Origin: an uncultured Bacteroidales bacterium
GTDB taxonomy: Bacteria > Bacteroidota > Bacteroidia > Bacteroidales > P3
Reading direction: 5' to 3'
DNA length: 55,309 bases
Assembly: GCA_949291555.1 (NCBI GenBank)
Contig: CASEWE010000013.1
Span: 1-55,309 of the forward strand
Part shown: in pieces, positions 1-10,000 of the stretch
How positions within the stretch are numbered: position 1 is the first letter of the stretch
Layout: each line of letters begins with the position of its first letter
The notes under the pieces: model-generated
Database searches by the model: none
Told to the model about the DNA's origin: nothing
What the model saw: the letters and a program-made list of their open reading frames with translations, nothing else
Position numbers and translations under genes: made by a program

Positions 1-38
1 GTGATGTAGCCGGGAGCAGGGGAGAGTAAGAGTCATCT

Positions 39-86
39 AAAAAGAATGCCGTGCAAGAGGGGTTTTGTCCTCGTCCTGCGCGGCAT
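39..86 (-). terminator. Probable terminator downstream of the first AAA-ATPase-like gene
   Basis: Read on the minus strand, a 9-bp stem (46-54 with 78-86, one imperfect pair) is followed by a run of five T (39-43). It lies about 100 bases after the stop codon of the gene ending at 189. The loop is long (23 bases), so this is a moderate call. Confidence 0.45.
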
Positions 87-188
87 TTTGTCTTTTTGTT
101 TTCTCTTTCGGATTCGTTCCGATTCCTTGTGAGATTCTGTTTGCTGGAAGGAAAAGTCGATCCGGTCACTAGCTCGGCGGAACTTGCA

Positions 189-1730
189 TCAAGCCATTTT
201 CCATTCCTTGATCCGTCTCGTCTCGCTGGAGAAGCCGACCCCGATTTTGAAAATCCGGCGAGCATCGGCGGCAAAGGGCTTGGCGTAGCCTTTGTCCTCG
301 ATTTGTTTCAAGGCCTCGTCCGCGCTGGCATCCATCTTCAGTTCCATGATATAGATGTACTTGTCGGTCTGCACCAGAATATCCATCCGCCCGTTGCTGG
401 TATGGCGTTCCACTTGGGTGTATTGCCCCATTAATTTACACATCACGTACATGGTATTCTGGAAATAGAGTTCGGCATCGCCTACGATTTCGTAATCGGC
501 ATCAGCAAAGAAAGCCTCGAAACGTCTCATCAGGCTTTCGGCATCGCCCTTTTCAAAGTCTTCCACGAACTTCTGCACATCAAAAGGACTGTTGTACCTC
601 ATCGAGGGGACATAGATGTTGGCCAAACCTTGCATGAAGCCCCTTTCCACCTCCTTGTTCGGGTATTTCAGCGTGTACCGTTCCCACCGCTCGTCATAGC
701 TCTTGATGGTCAGGTAGCCGCTCTGATAAAGGACAGGCACCGGGTCGGAATCATCGGCGTTGACCCCGCCCAAGGCGGAAGCCGGGATGCCTTCCAAGGT
801 CAGGCCTTCCAAATTGAACTGTCCTCGTTTCAGCGCCTTGACCACGAAAGTCGGGGTGCCGGTCTCGTACCAGTAATCGTGAAATTCCTGTTGATAGAGC
901 GAGCTGAGCAGGCTAAACGGATTATAGATGTCCGGGCTATTGCGGCAGAAATGGTAGCCATCATAATAGTCCTTCAGTCGAGCGTAGCATTCCTCCTTGC
1001 TAATCCCATTGACATCAGCCATTTCCTGCACGCTCTCATCGAAATAGGCGTGCAGGTCTTTTTCGGAGATACCGCAGATGTCCGCGTAGCGGAAGTTCAT
1101 CGAGATGTCGTTGAGGTTGTTGAGTCCGCTGAAGATGCTGAGCTTGCCGAGCTTGGTGATACCGGTCAAGAAACCGAACCTTATCTTGCCGTCTTGCGAT
1201 TTCATGACGCTGTAGAAGCCTTGCAGGCGGCTGCGGATGGCTTCCCGCAGAGGCTCGTTGCCAGCCGTGTCCAATAAAGGCTTGTCGTATTCGTCAATCA
1301 GGATGACAACCGGCTTGCCGGTCTTTTCATAGGCGGCATCGATGATATTGGAGAATCGGACGCTATCCGTTTTGAAATCATTAACCAAGCCATAGATTTT
1401 TTCCCATTGGCGTAGGGTGTTTTCCATCTTCTCGTTCAAAACGTTTTCATCGGTATAGGTCACGCCGCTCAAATCCAAATGCAGCACCGGGTAGGCTGTC
1501 CAATCCTTTTCCAGTTTCTCGATGGCCAAGCCTTCGAACAGTTCCTTTTCTCCTTGGAAGTAGGATTCCATCGTCGAAATCAAAAGGCTTTTGCCGAAAC
1601 GACGGGGGCGGCTCAGGAAGTAATATCCTCCAGTTTGAGCTATCTGGTAAATCAAATCGGTCTTGTCCACATAGACGTAACCGCCTTCACGGATTTTTTC
1701 AAAGTTCTGGATTCCAATCGGGTACAGCAT
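189..1730 (-). CDS. AAA-ATPase-like / PD-(D/E)XK nuclease family protein (DUF1703), copy 1
   Basis: The 513-residue protein belongs to the AAA-ATPase-like (PF09820) plus PDDEXK_9/DUF1703 (PF08011) family, which is often multicopy in Bacteroidota and has no settled function. Visible are a P-loop variant SRPRRFGKSLL (residues 40-50), a Walker B segment VVILIDEYDK (141-150), and near the C-terminus a nuclease-like core, GRMD (about 447-450) followed by ELK (about 463-465) and a QIEDKGY segment. The start MLYPIGIQNF is the usual family start and matches the neighbouring paralogue. It is followed upstream by a tandem copy of the same length, well over 80% identical by eye. A TAACTTTG -7 element lies at 1810-1817, about 80 bases upstream. 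Residues encoded by 746-783 come from a 38-bp repeat also found outside the genes. Nuclease activity is inferred from the motif only. Confidence 0.88.
   Translation of the reverse strand: MLYPIGIQNFEKIREGGYVYVDKTDLIYQIAQTGGYYFLSRPRRFGKSLLISTMESYFQGEKELFEGLAIEKLEKDWTAYPVLHLDLSGVTYTDENVLNEKMENTLRQWEKIYGLVNDFKTDSVRFSNIIDAAYEKTGKPVVILIDEYDKPLLDTAGNEPLREAIRSRLQGFYSVMKSQDGKIRFGFLTGITKLGKLSIFSGLNNLNDISMNFRYADICGISEKDLHAYFDESVQEMADVNGISKEECYARLKDYYDGYHFCRNSPDIYNPFSLLSSLYQQEFHDYWYETGTPTFVVKALKRGQFNLEGLTLEGIPASALGGVNADDSDPVPVLYQSGYLTIKSYDERWERYTLKYPNKEVERGFMQGLANIYVPSMRYNSPFDVQKFVEDFEKGDAESLMRRFEAFFADADYEIVGDAELYFQNTMYVMCKLMGQYTQVERHTSNGRMDILVQTDKYIYIMELKMDASADEALKQIEDKGYAKPFAADARRIFKIGVGFSSETRRIKEWKMA
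746..783. repeat. 38-bp exact repeat, copy 1 (inside coding sequence)
   Basis: These 38 bases are identical to 2450-2487 and 3599-3636. On the minus strand they encode part of the peptide ASALGGVNADDSD of the AAA-ATPase-like protein. The third copy is outside the genes as called here, so shared ancestry of the two paralogues explains only two of the three copies. Confidence 0.9.
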
Positions 1731-1809
1731 GGCGAGATTTTTTTGCGTAACAGCGATTTGCTAAGGAGAATCGCATCATCTGTCGGATGCGAGATTCTTT
1801 GTCAACAGA

Positions 1810-1817
1810 CAAAGTTA
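1810..1817 (-). promoter_or_regulatory. Bacteroidota -7 promoter element (TAACTTTG)
   Basis: On the minus strand the octamer matches TAnnTTTG exactly and lies 80 bases before the start codon at 1730, in the 162-base gap between the paralogues. No TTG was found at the -33 spacing, so the call rests on the -7 element alone. Confidence 0.4.
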
Positions 1818-1892
1818 ACATTTTTTCGGAATGCCGCTCCTTTGCTTCCGGTTTTGTTGCCCGTGAAGCCGCATCGAAATGCAAGCTTTCGC

Positions 1893-3434
1893 TTATTCCA
1901 TTTTCCACTCCTTGATCCGCCTCGTCTCGCTGGAGAAGCCGATGCCGATTTTGAAGAGTTTTCGAGGGTCGGCGGCAAAAGGCTTGGCGTAGCCTTTGTC
2001 CTCGATTTGCCGCAAGGCCTCGTCCGCGCTGGCATCCATTTTCAGTTCCAGGATATAAACGTACTTGTCTGTCTGCACCACGATGTCCATCCTTCCGTTG
2101 CTGGTATGCCGTTCCACTTGGGTGTACTGTCCCATCAATTTGCACATCACATACATGGTATTCTGGAAGTAGAGTTCGGCATTGCCCACGATTTCGTAGT
2201 CGGCATCGGCAAAGAAGGCCTCGAAACGTCTCATCAGGCTTTCGGTATCGCCCTTCTCGAAGTCCTCCACGAATTTCCGTACCGCGAACGGGCTGTTGTA
2301 GCTGGCCGAAGGGACGTAGGTCTTGGCTAAGCATTCCATGAAGCCGCGTTCCACCTCCTTGTTGGGGTATTTCAAGGTGTAGCTCTGCCAGCGTTCATCG
2401 TAGCTTTGGATGGTCAGGTAGCCGCTCTGGTAGAGGACGGGCACCGGGTCGGAATCATCGGCGTTGACCCCGCCCAAGGCGGAAGCCGGAACGCCTTCCA
2501 AGGTCAGGTCTTCCAAGTTGAACCTGCCATTGCGCAGGGCTTTGACTACGAAGGTGGGCGTGCCGGTCTCGTACCAGTAGTCGTTGAATTCTTGTTGATT
2601 CAAAGCATTCAGCAGACTGAATGGATTGTACACGTCCGGGCTGTTGCGGCAAAAATGGTATCCGTCGTAGTAGTCTTTCAGCCTGGCGTAGCATTCTTCC
2701 TGGGTCAATCCGTTTGCCTCGGCCATTTTCCGGACGCTTTCATCGAAATAGGCGTGCAGGTCTTTTTCCGAGATGCCGCAGATGTCCGCATAGCGGAAGT
2801 TCATCGAGATCTCGTTGAGGTTGTTGAGGCCGCTGAAAATGCTGAGTTTGCCGAGCTTGGTGACCCCGGTCAGGAAGCCGAAACGGAGCTTGCCGTCCTG
2901 ACTCTTCATCACGCTGTAGAAGCCTTGCAGGCGGCTGCGGAACGCTTCCCGGAGCGCTTCGTTGCCCGCCGAATCCAACAACGGCTTGTCGTACTCGTCT
3001 ATCAGAATGACCACCGGCTTGCCGGTCTTCTCGTAGGCGGCATCGATGACATCCGAGAAGCGGGAATCGGCCATCGGATAGCGTTTGAGAACCTTGAAAT
3101 TCGACTCCCAAAGGCTCAGATGCCTGTCCAAACGGGCATCGAGGTCTTCCATGTCGTTGTATTCCTTCCCGCTCAGATCCAGATGCAGTACCGGATATTC
3201 CGTCCAGTCCTTTTCCGATTTCTCGATGGCTAAGCCTTTGAACAGCTCCTTTTTCCCTTGGAAATAGGCCTCCATCGTGGAAACCAAGAGGCTTTTCCCG
3301 AAGCGGCGCGGGCGGCTCAGGAAATAATATTTGCCGGTGGCGGCGAGTTGATAAATCAAACCGGTCTTGTCCACATAGACATAACCGCCCTTGCGGATGC
3401 TTTCAAAATTCTGGATTCCAATCGGGTATAACAT
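1893..3434 (-). CDS. AAA-ATPase-like / PD-(D/E)XK nuclease family protein (DUF1703), copy 2
   Basis: This 513-residue paralogue has the same length as the gene ending at 189. It has the same P-loop variant SRPRRFGKSLL (40-50), a VVILIDEYDK Walker B, and the C-terminal GRMD...ELK nuclease-like core. The frame is open to 3839, but I place the start at the ATG at 3434: it gives the family N-terminus MLYPIGIQNF, and a TACCTTTG -7 element lies at 3461-3468. The upstream extension would be low-complexity. Differences from copy 1 cluster in the segment after residue 90, which suggests the pair is diverging or that this part contacts a specific target. Function is unknown; the family is sometimes suggested to act on nucleic acid. 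Confidence 0.88.
   Translation of the reverse strand: MLYPIGIQNFESIRKGGYVYVDKTGLIYQLAATGKYYFLSRPRRFGKSLLVSTMEAYFQGKKELFKGLAIEKSEKDWTEYPVLHLDLSGKEYNDMEDLDARLDRHLSLWESNFKVLKRYPMADSRFSDVIDAAYEKTGKPVVILIDEYDKPLLDSAGNEALREAFRSRLQGFYSVMKSQDGKLRFGFLTGVTKLGKLSIFSGLNNLNEISMNFRYADICGISEKDLHAYFDESVRKMAEANGLTQEECYARLKDYYDGYHFCRNSPDVYNPFSLLNALNQQEFNDYWYETGTPTFVVKALRNGRFNLEDLTLEGVPASALGGVNADDSDPVPVLYQSGYLTIQSYDERWQSYTLKYPNKEVERGFMECLAKTYVPSASYNSPFAVRKFVEDFEKGDTESLMRRFEAFFADADYEIVGNAELYFQNTMYVMCKLMGQYTQVERHTSNGRMDIVVQTDKYVYILELKMDASADEALRQIEDKGYAKPFAADPRKLFKIGIGFSSETRRIKEWKME
2450..2487. repeat. 38-bp exact repeat, copy 2 (inside coding sequence)
   Basis: Identical to 746-783 and 3599-3636. It occupies the equivalent position in the second AAA-ATPase-like paralogue, just before the conserved DPVPVLYQSGYL segment. 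Confidence 0.9.
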
Positions 3435-3460
3435 AGAGAATTGCCTCCATTCTTTCAGGA

Positions 3461-3468
3461 CAAAGGTA
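3461..3468 (-). promoter_or_regulatory. Bacteroidota -7 promoter element (TACCTTTG)
   Basis: The octamer reads TACCTTTG on the minus strand, an exact TAnnTTTG match 27 bases upstream of the ATG at 3434. It supports that start over the longer open frame. No clear -33 TTG was found. Confidence 0.45.
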
Positions 3469-3598
3469 ATAAATTCGAACCGATAAGGGGTACGGGCTTC
3501 TTCCAGGGAAGCGGTACCACGCTTGGGGCTTGAGGCTTGGGGCTTTCTCCCGGAACCGGGCGGATGGGAATTTCCGGGAAACCGGCAGCCGCCCCGGC

Positions 3599-3636
3599 CG
3601 GAATCATCGGCGTTGACCCCGCCCAAGGCGGAAGCC
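3599..3636. repeat. 38-bp exact repeat, copy 3 (intergenic)
   Basis: An exact copy of the 38 bases found inside both AAA-ATPase-like genes, but lying about 165 bases upstream of the second gene's start. Flanking bases differ from those in the genes. Confidence 0.9.
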
Positions 3637-3722
3637 TCGGACGGGGAGAATCGGTCGGCCGGGGCGGGGGCGGAACGGCAAACCGGGCCGGAGGCCTCGG
3701 GCAGGCGAAAGGGGACGGGCGG

Positions 3723-3753
3723 TTGAAAACTATCCGGAAAACCGGTATATTTG
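3723..3753 (+). promoter_or_regulatory. Bacteroidota promoter for the DUF2723 operon
   Basis: TTG at 3723-3725, a 20-base spacer, then TATATTTG at 3746-3753 match the Bacteroidota consensus TTG-N19-21-TAnnTTTG. Transcription would begin near 3760, leaving a leader of about 90 bases before the ATG at 3851. This argues against the earlier in-frame ATG at 3761. Confidence 0.6.
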
Positions 3754-3850
3754 CAAGTTTTTGGACAGGATTCGCGGGAAGCGGGAAACGGCGCGAAGCG
3801 CGCCGCCGGAAGCGGGTCCGTCCACCCCAAAAAGCACAACTATAGCGTTT

Positions 3851-6800
3851 ATGCGATCGTACAAGTTCTGGAACAATTTAGTAGGGTGGCTGGTATGGGC
3901 CGTGGCCACGTTTGTCTTTGTGGGAACCGCCGAAAAAGCGGGAAGCTGGTGGGATTGCGGGGAGTACATCTCCACGGCGAGCAAGCTGATGGTAGGGCAT
4001 CCTCCCGGAGCCCCGACTTTCCAGTTGATAGGTTGCCTTTTCGGCGCGTTGGCGTTTGGCGACCCGGCCAAAGTAGGCTTCATGGTCAATGTCATGTCGG
4101 CCTTGTGCAGCAGCTTCACGATACTTTTCCTGTTCTGGTCCATCAGCATGCTCGGGAAGAAGCTGGTTTACGCTTTTACCTATACGGTTGCCAAGGCGAA
4201 ATCTTCCCGCGGCGGGCGGGAACTTGCCGCCGATGCGCCCGATTACGCGGCTTGGCAGCCTTCCTGGCCCCAGACCTTGCTCGTTCTGGGCTCGGCCGCG
4301 GTCGGGGCCTTGGCTTACACTTTCTCCGATTCTTTCTGGTTCAGCGCGGTGGAAGGGGAGGTTTATGCCATGTCGTCTTTCTTCACGGCGGTAACGTTCT
4401 GGGCGATCCTCAAATGGGAGGCCGTGGCCGACCAGCCTCATAACCTTCGTTGGATTATTTTCATTTCCTTCCTTATCGGTTTGGCGATCGGCGTCCATTT
4501 GCTGAACTTGCTGGTGATTCCGGCCATCGTTTTCGTCATGTATTACAAGAAATTCAAGCCCAGCCGGAAAGGGTTCTGGATTTCCCTGCTGCTGTCTTTT
4601 TTCCTTTTAGGATTCATCCTCTGGGGCCTTGTTCCCTGGACGGTCAAGCTGGCCGGTTATTTCGAGCTTTTCTTCGTCAATACCCTCGGGGCGGGCTTCA
4701 ATGTGGGGACTTCGATTTTCTTCATCCTCCTGGTGGGAGGGCTGGTGGCCGGCCTGGTCTACGCTTACCGCAAGCAGCATGTGGTGCTGCATACGGCTTT
4801 GCTTTGCGTCTGCTTCCTGCTGATAGGCTATTCCACCTTCCTCACGCTGGTCATAAGGGCCAATGCCAATGTGCCGCTCAATCAGGGCGAGGTGAAGAAT
4901 GCCATCAGCCTTTTGTCGTACCTGAACCGCGACCAGTACGGTTCCACCCCGCTGCTGTACGGAAAGTACTACAATGCCCGATTGATAGACGTGGAATCGG
5001 CAAGTCCCCAGTACGAACGCAACGACAGCACCGGCCGTTACGAATTTGCCGGTTATTCTTCCCAGAAGCTGACCTACGATCCGGAGCATTGCGGGCTTTT
5101 CCCCCGCATACATTCCGACATGCAGAGCGGGGGCCGGCCTTGCGTCACGTATAATAAGATCTGGAGCGGCCATGACGGGAACGAGCGGCCTACGTTGGGG
5201 CAGAACCTCCGTTATCTTTGGAAATACCAGATAGGGTGGATGTACGGCCGTTATTTCATGTGGAATTTCGTGGGCCGGCAGAACGACATCATGGGCCGGG
5301 GCTACAATCCGGACGGGACGGTCGATGTCTTGAACGGCAACTGGCTCAGCGGGATAAAATTCATCGATGAAGCCCGGCTGGGCCCGCAGGACAACCTGCC
5401 GCGTTTCCTGGAAGAAAACCCCGCCCGCAACACTTTCTATTTCCTGCCGCTCATCTTGGGCCTCATCGGCTTGTTCTTCCACTACCGCTATGCGCCTCGG
5501 GATTGTTTCGTGGTCTTCCTGTTGTTCTTCATGACCGGGATCGCCATCATCCTTTACTTGAACCAGCCCTCTACCGAGCCGCGCGAGCGGGATTACGCGG
5601 TGGTGGGGTCGTTCTACGCCTTTGCGGTCTGGATAGGCCTGGGCGTGGCCGGAATCGCGCAGGCGCTGCGCAAGTATCTGGAAAAGCGGAGCCTTGCCGT
5701 GAAAGGCGGCGCGTATGCGGCGGTGGTCTTGCTTTGCCTTTTGGCCGTGCCGGTGCTCATGGCCAAGGAAGGCTGGGACGACCACGACCGTTCCCGGCGC
5801 ACTTCGGCCCGGGATTTCGGGCGGAACATGCTGCTTTCGTGCGAGCCGAACGCTATCCTGATTTCGGACGGGGACAACGACACCTATCCCATGTGGTATT
5901 GCCAGCATGTGGAGAAGATCCGTCCCGATGTGCGGCTTGTCAATAGCATCCTGGCCAACAGCGCTTGGCTTATCCAGCCGCTGTACGACCGGGTGTACGA
6001 ATCGGCGCCTTTCCGCATGAGCCTCGACAAGGAGAACTACGGGGGCGGGAAGAACGAAGCCGTCCTGGTGCAGGACCAGCTCGCATCGCAGGTGGAACTG
6101 AGCCAGTTGCTCGACTTCGTCAACTCCTCGAATCCCGCAGCCCGTTTGCGCGCCCAGAACGGGGAGGTGTATTCTTATTTCCCCACCCGCAACGTGAAGC
6201 TCACGCTCGACAAGGAACGGATGTCGGCCTCGGGCGCCTACACCCCCGAGGAGGTCGCTTCCGCGCCCGCCTCGTTAGCGTGGAAATTGAACGGGAACAC
6301 TTTGACAAAGTCCAATCTCGTCCTGCTCGACGTGGTTGCCAACAATTTGGCCGACCGGCCGGTATACATGGTAAGCCCTTACGGGCACAACGACTACCTC
6401 CCGGCTTTGGCGCAGGCCCAGATGGAGGGCATGGTTTTCCGTTTCGTGCCTTTCAAGAACGAGAACCGGCTTGGGCTCGACCCGCGTTCCAACGGCGTGA
6501 ACACGGACAAGACCTACGATTTGCTGGTGAACCAGTTCGAATGGGGCCAGATAAACAGCGGCAAGATGGCGCTCGACCCCGAAACCCGGTCGTGGGCGGA
6601 GCAAGCCCGCCACCAATACGCCACCTTGGCCATGGCGCTGGTTCTGGAAGGAAAGAACGATTCGGCGGTGCAGGCATTGGACAAAGGCCTTTTCTTCTTC
6701 CCCGATGGAGTGCTTGAATACAACGACAACACCTTGCTCTACGTGCAGGCCTACCTGGAGGCCGGGGCGAGGGAGAAAGGCGTTGCGGTTCTGGAAAGCA

Positions 6801-6994
6801 TTCTGGAAAATTACCGTTCGCGCATGGATTACTTCATGGGCTTCCCGGCCAAATGGCGGAGGGGCTTGAATACCCCCATCCAGGAATCGGTCAACGCCTT
6901 GGCCTATATCCGTCACATTGCCCTGCAGTATGGATTGGAAGAAATCGGTGCCCAGGTCGGGGCGATATTCACCCGTTACAATGTGCAGGCGTGA
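3851..6994 (+). CDS. DUF2723 multi-pass membrane protein, probable GT-C glycosyltransferase (copy 1)
   Basis: The 1,047-residue protein belongs to DUF2723 (PF11028), the family that includes human TMEM260, a protein O-mannosyltransferase. The N-terminal half is a series of hydrophobic segments. The first is followed by WWDCGEYI (residues 33-40), whose D35 and E38 fit the acidic loop motif of GT-C enzymes, and then GHPPGAPTF (49-57). Conserved blocks NQPSTEPRERDY, GWDDHDRS and GDNDTYPMWYCQ follow, then a long soluble C-terminal region that may contain TPR-like helices. The ATG at 3851 was chosen because the preceding residues are not conserved and the promoter lies at 3723-3753. A paralogue of similar length starts 66 bases downstream. 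Sugar donor and acceptor are unknown; transfer of a lipid-linked sugar to exported protein is inferred from the family. Confidence 0.88.
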   Translation: MRSYKFWNNLVGWLVWAVATFVFVGTAEKAGSWWDCGEYISTASKLMVGHPPGAPTFQLIGCLFGALAFGDPAKVGFMVNVMSALCSSFTILFLFWSISMLGKKLVYAFTYTVAKAKSSRGGRELAADAPDYAAWQPSWPQTLLVLGSAAVGALAYTFSDSFWFSAVEGEVYAMSSFFTAVTFWAILKWEAVADQPHNLRWIIFISFLIGLAIGVHLLNLLVIPAIVFVMYYKKFKPSRKGFWISLLLSFFLLGFILWGLVPWTVKLAGYFELFFVNTLGAGFNVGTSIFFILLVGGLVAGLVYAYRKQHVVLHTALLCVCFLLIGYSTFLTLVIRANANVPLNQGEVKNAISLLSYLNRDQYGSTPLLYGKYYNARLIDVESASPQYERNDSTGRYEFAGYSSQKLTYDPEHCGLFPRIHSDMQSGGRPCVTYNKIWSGHDGNERPTLGQNLRYLWKYQIGWMYGRYFMWNFVGRQNDIMGRGYNPDGTVDVLNGNWLSGIKFIDEARLGPQDNLPRFLEENPARNTFYFLPLILGLIGLFFHYRYAPRDCFVVFLLFFMTGIAIILYLNQPSTEPRERDYAVVGSFYAFAVWIGLGVAGIAQALRKYLEKRSLAVKGGAYAAVVLLCLLAVPVLMAKEGWDDHDRSRRTSARDFGRNMLLSCEPNAILISDGDNDTYPMWYCQHVEKIRPDVRLVNSILANSAWLIQPLYDRVYESAPFRMSLDKENYGGGKNEAVLVQDQLASQVELSQLLDFVNSSNPAARLRAQNGEVYSYFPTRNVKLTLDKERMSASGAYTPEEVASAPASLAWKLNGNTLTKSNLVLLDVVANNLADRPVYMVSPYGHNDYLPALAQAQMEGMVFRFVPFKNENRLGLDPRSNGVNTDKTYDLLVNQFEWGQINSGKMALDPETRSWAEQARHQYATLAMALVLEGKNDSAVQALDKGLFFFPDGVLEYNDNTLLYVQAYLEAGAREKGVAVLESILENYRSRMDYFMGFPAKWRRGLNTPIQESVNALAYIRHIALQYGLEEIGAQVGAIFTRYNVQA

Positions 6995-7060
6995 ACCGGG
7001 CCGCGGTAGATCGTCCCGGCAGCTGGACGGAAGGAAGGATTCGAAAAAGGGGATAGCCGT

Positions 7061-10000
7061 ATGAAGCATTTCCAAAGATGGAACAACCTTGTCGGATGGA
7101 TCCTTTGGCTTGCGGCCTTTGCCGTGTATGCCGCCACCGCCGAACGAACCGTGAGCTGGTGGGATTGCGGGGAATACATATCCACTTCGGGCAAGCTGAT
7201 GGTGGGGCATCCTCCGGGAGCCCCCACCTTCCAGATACTGGGGTGCATCGCCCGGATCTTCACCTTCGGGAACGAGCAGCTTTCCGCTTTCGCTGTCAAT
7301 ATCCTGTCGGCCCTTTGCAGCAGTTTCACCATATTGTTCCTGTACTGGACCTTGTCCATGCTGGCGGGCAAGCTCGTGCGGCATCTTTGCAAGGAGAAAG
7401 GGCAGGAGCCGGGGCTTTTCCACCAGAGGCTCATTTACGCCGCTTCCGCCATCGGGGCGCTGGCTTATACCTTCAGCGACACTTTCTGGTTTTCTTCGGC
7501 CGAAGGCGAAGTGTACGCCATGTCGTCGTTCTTTACCGCGCTTACTTTCTGGGCTATCCTGAAATGGGAGTCGCAGGCCGGGCAAGCGGGCAATCTCCGC
7601 TGGATCGTGTTCGTGGCATTCCTCATCGGCCTGGCTATCGGGGTGCACCTTCTCAACCTCCTGGTGATCCCGGCCATGGTGTATACCATTTATTACAAGA
7701 ACTTCAAGCATAGCCGGGAGGGATTCTGGCTTTCGGCCCTTGTCTCGGTTTTCGCCGTGGCGTTCATCCTGTGGGGGATTATCCCGTGGACGTTGCGCTT
7801 GGCGGGTTTTTTCGAGATATTTTTCGTGAACCGGGCCGGCTTGCCTTTCCATTCGGGAACCTTGATTTTCTTTTTTCTCGTGGCCGGGCTTTTGGCTTTT
7901 GGATTGTGGCAAACCCGCCGCAAGGGGAAAGTCTTGCTCAACACGGCTTTCCTTTGCTTGTCCTTCTTGCTGATAGGCTACTCGTCCTTCCTCACTCTGG
8001 TAATACGTTCCAATGCTTCGGTGCCGATCAACGAGAACGAGCCCAAGGATGCCTTGAGCCTGCTGGCTTATCTGAACCGGGAGCATTACGGGAGCCGTCC
8101 GTTGCTCTACGGGCAATATTACAACGCCCGGGTGGAAGGCTACAAGGAGGGAAGTCCTCGCTACTTGCGCGACGATAGCAGCGGGAAGTACGAGCCGATA
8201 GGCTTCGGCCGGGGCGAATACGTCTACGACAAGGCGCATTGCGGGATTTTCCCCCGCATGTATTCCTCGCAGAACAGCCCCGCTCGCCCCCATGTGGATT
8301 ATTACCGTTTCTGGAGCGGGAGCGATGCGGTGGAGGGCACGCCCAGGCCGACGGCGCTCGAGAACCTCCGTTTCCTGGTGCGGTACCAGGCAGGCTGGAT
8401 GTATTTCCGTTATTTCATGTGGAATTTTGCCGGCCGGCAGAACAATGTGCAAGGCTTGGGTTATAATCCCGATGGAAGCCGCGACCTTCTGCGCGGGAAC
8501 TGGCTCAGCGGCATCGGGTTCATCGACCGCTGGAGGCTCGGGCCGCAAGACGGCCTGCCCGATTACCTGGCCGGCAACCCGGGCCGCAACACGTTTTTCT
8601 TCCTGCCTTTGCTGCTGGGGCTTTGCGGGTTGTTTTACCAGTATCGCCAAAGGCGGCACGATTTTTTTGTGGTATTCCTATTGTTTTTCATGACCGGGCT
8701 GGCTATCGTGCTCTATTTGAACCAGCCTTCTACCGAGCCTCGGGAACGGGACTACGCTTTTGCAGGCTCCTTTTACGCTTTTTCCATCTGGATAGGCCTC
8801 GGGGTGGTGGCCCTTGTGCAAGGGCTTTCGGCCTGGCTTTCCCGGAAATGGGCTTTGGTTGCGGCCTTGCCGGTGTGCATGGCGGTGCCGGGACTGATGG
8901 CCTGGCAAGGCTGGGACGACCACGACCGCTCCCGGCGGACGGCCGCCTACGACTTCGGCCGGAACGCCTTGCTTTCGTGCGAGCCGGATGCGATTCTGAT
9001 AGCCAATGGGGACAACGACACTTTCCCCCTCTGGTATTGCCAGGAGATGGAAGGCATACGGACTGATGTCCGGATCGTGAACAGCGCCTTGGCCTATAGT
9101 TATTGGCACCTCAAGCCTTTGTTCCACAAGGTCTACCAGTCGGATCCTGTTCGTTTTTCCTTGCCCTACGGGCAGACCTACGGACCGGCTTCGAAAGATT
9201 ACGTCTACAAGGGCGATGCCGATTTGGGCGAGCACGTGGATCTGGGGCAGGTCCTGGCCTATGTGGGAAGTCCCAATCCGGCTACCAAGCAGTTCGCGGC
9301 AGACGGGGAGCGTTATTCGGTTTTCCCCGTCAGCAAGGTGAAAGTGCGCGTGGACGCGGAAGATCTCTTGCGGAAAGGCTTGGTTACCCCCTTGCAGGCG
9401 GAAAGCGTCTTGCCCGAGATACTTTTCGAGGTAAAGCCCGGCTCGGGGGCCTTGTACCGGCATGAACTGGCGTTTTTGGATATTTTTGCGAGCAACAAGT
9501 TCGACCGGCCCTTGCATTTCATGAACCAATACGCGCAGAAAGACCTTTTCCCGATGGACCTGCTCAGCCAGGGCGAAGGCTCGGTTTACCGCTTGGTCCC
9601 TTATCTGAATCCGAACCGGCAGGCGGTGGGCAATAACGGGATCAATACGGAAAAAGGCTACGACTTGTTTGTGAATCGTTTCCGTTGGGGGAACCTGCAA
9701 GATCCCAAGACGGCCGTAGACCCGGAAAGCCAGGCTTATGCCGTCACGGTGAGATACCAGCACGTGCAGCTGGCGCGCGCTTTGACATTCGAGGGCAAAA
9801 CGGATTCCGCCCGCCGCGTGCTCGACAAATGCCTGGAATTTTTCCCGCACGGGAAAGTGCCTTTCGACGGGGTGATGGCCTATGTGGTCGAAGAATACCT
9901 TCGAGCCGGTTTCGCGGAGGAGGCCTTGCAAGTGGGCGCGACCCTTTTGGGAAGCTATTCCGGCCGGCTGGCGCATCTGGACCGCTTTCCGGAGCGTTTC

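Larger units (their letters stand above)
3435..3850. other. 416-base intergenic region between divergent genes
   Basis: This stretch separates the minus-strand AAA-ATPase-like gene from the plus-strand DUF2723 gene. It holds a minus-strand -7 element (3461-3468), the third copy of the 38-bp repeat (3599-3636), GC-rich low-complexity sequence, and the plus-strand promoter at 3723-3753. No convincing gene was seen in it. Confidence 0.7.

Noticed and set aside
1..188. Small plus-strand open frame at the left edge
   Set aside because: It overlaps the antisense side of the AAA-ATPase-like gene and its terminator and shows no protein character.
3435..3839. Upstream extension of the second AAA-ATPase-like protein to 648 residues
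   Set aside because: The added N-terminus is low-complexity Pro/Ser/Arg, absent from the paralogue, and the -7 element at 3461-3468 would lie inside it.
6275..8659. 794-codon antisense frame across the DUF2723 genes
   Set aside because: It lies opposite two well-conserved genes and has no family. High GC content opens long antisense frames.
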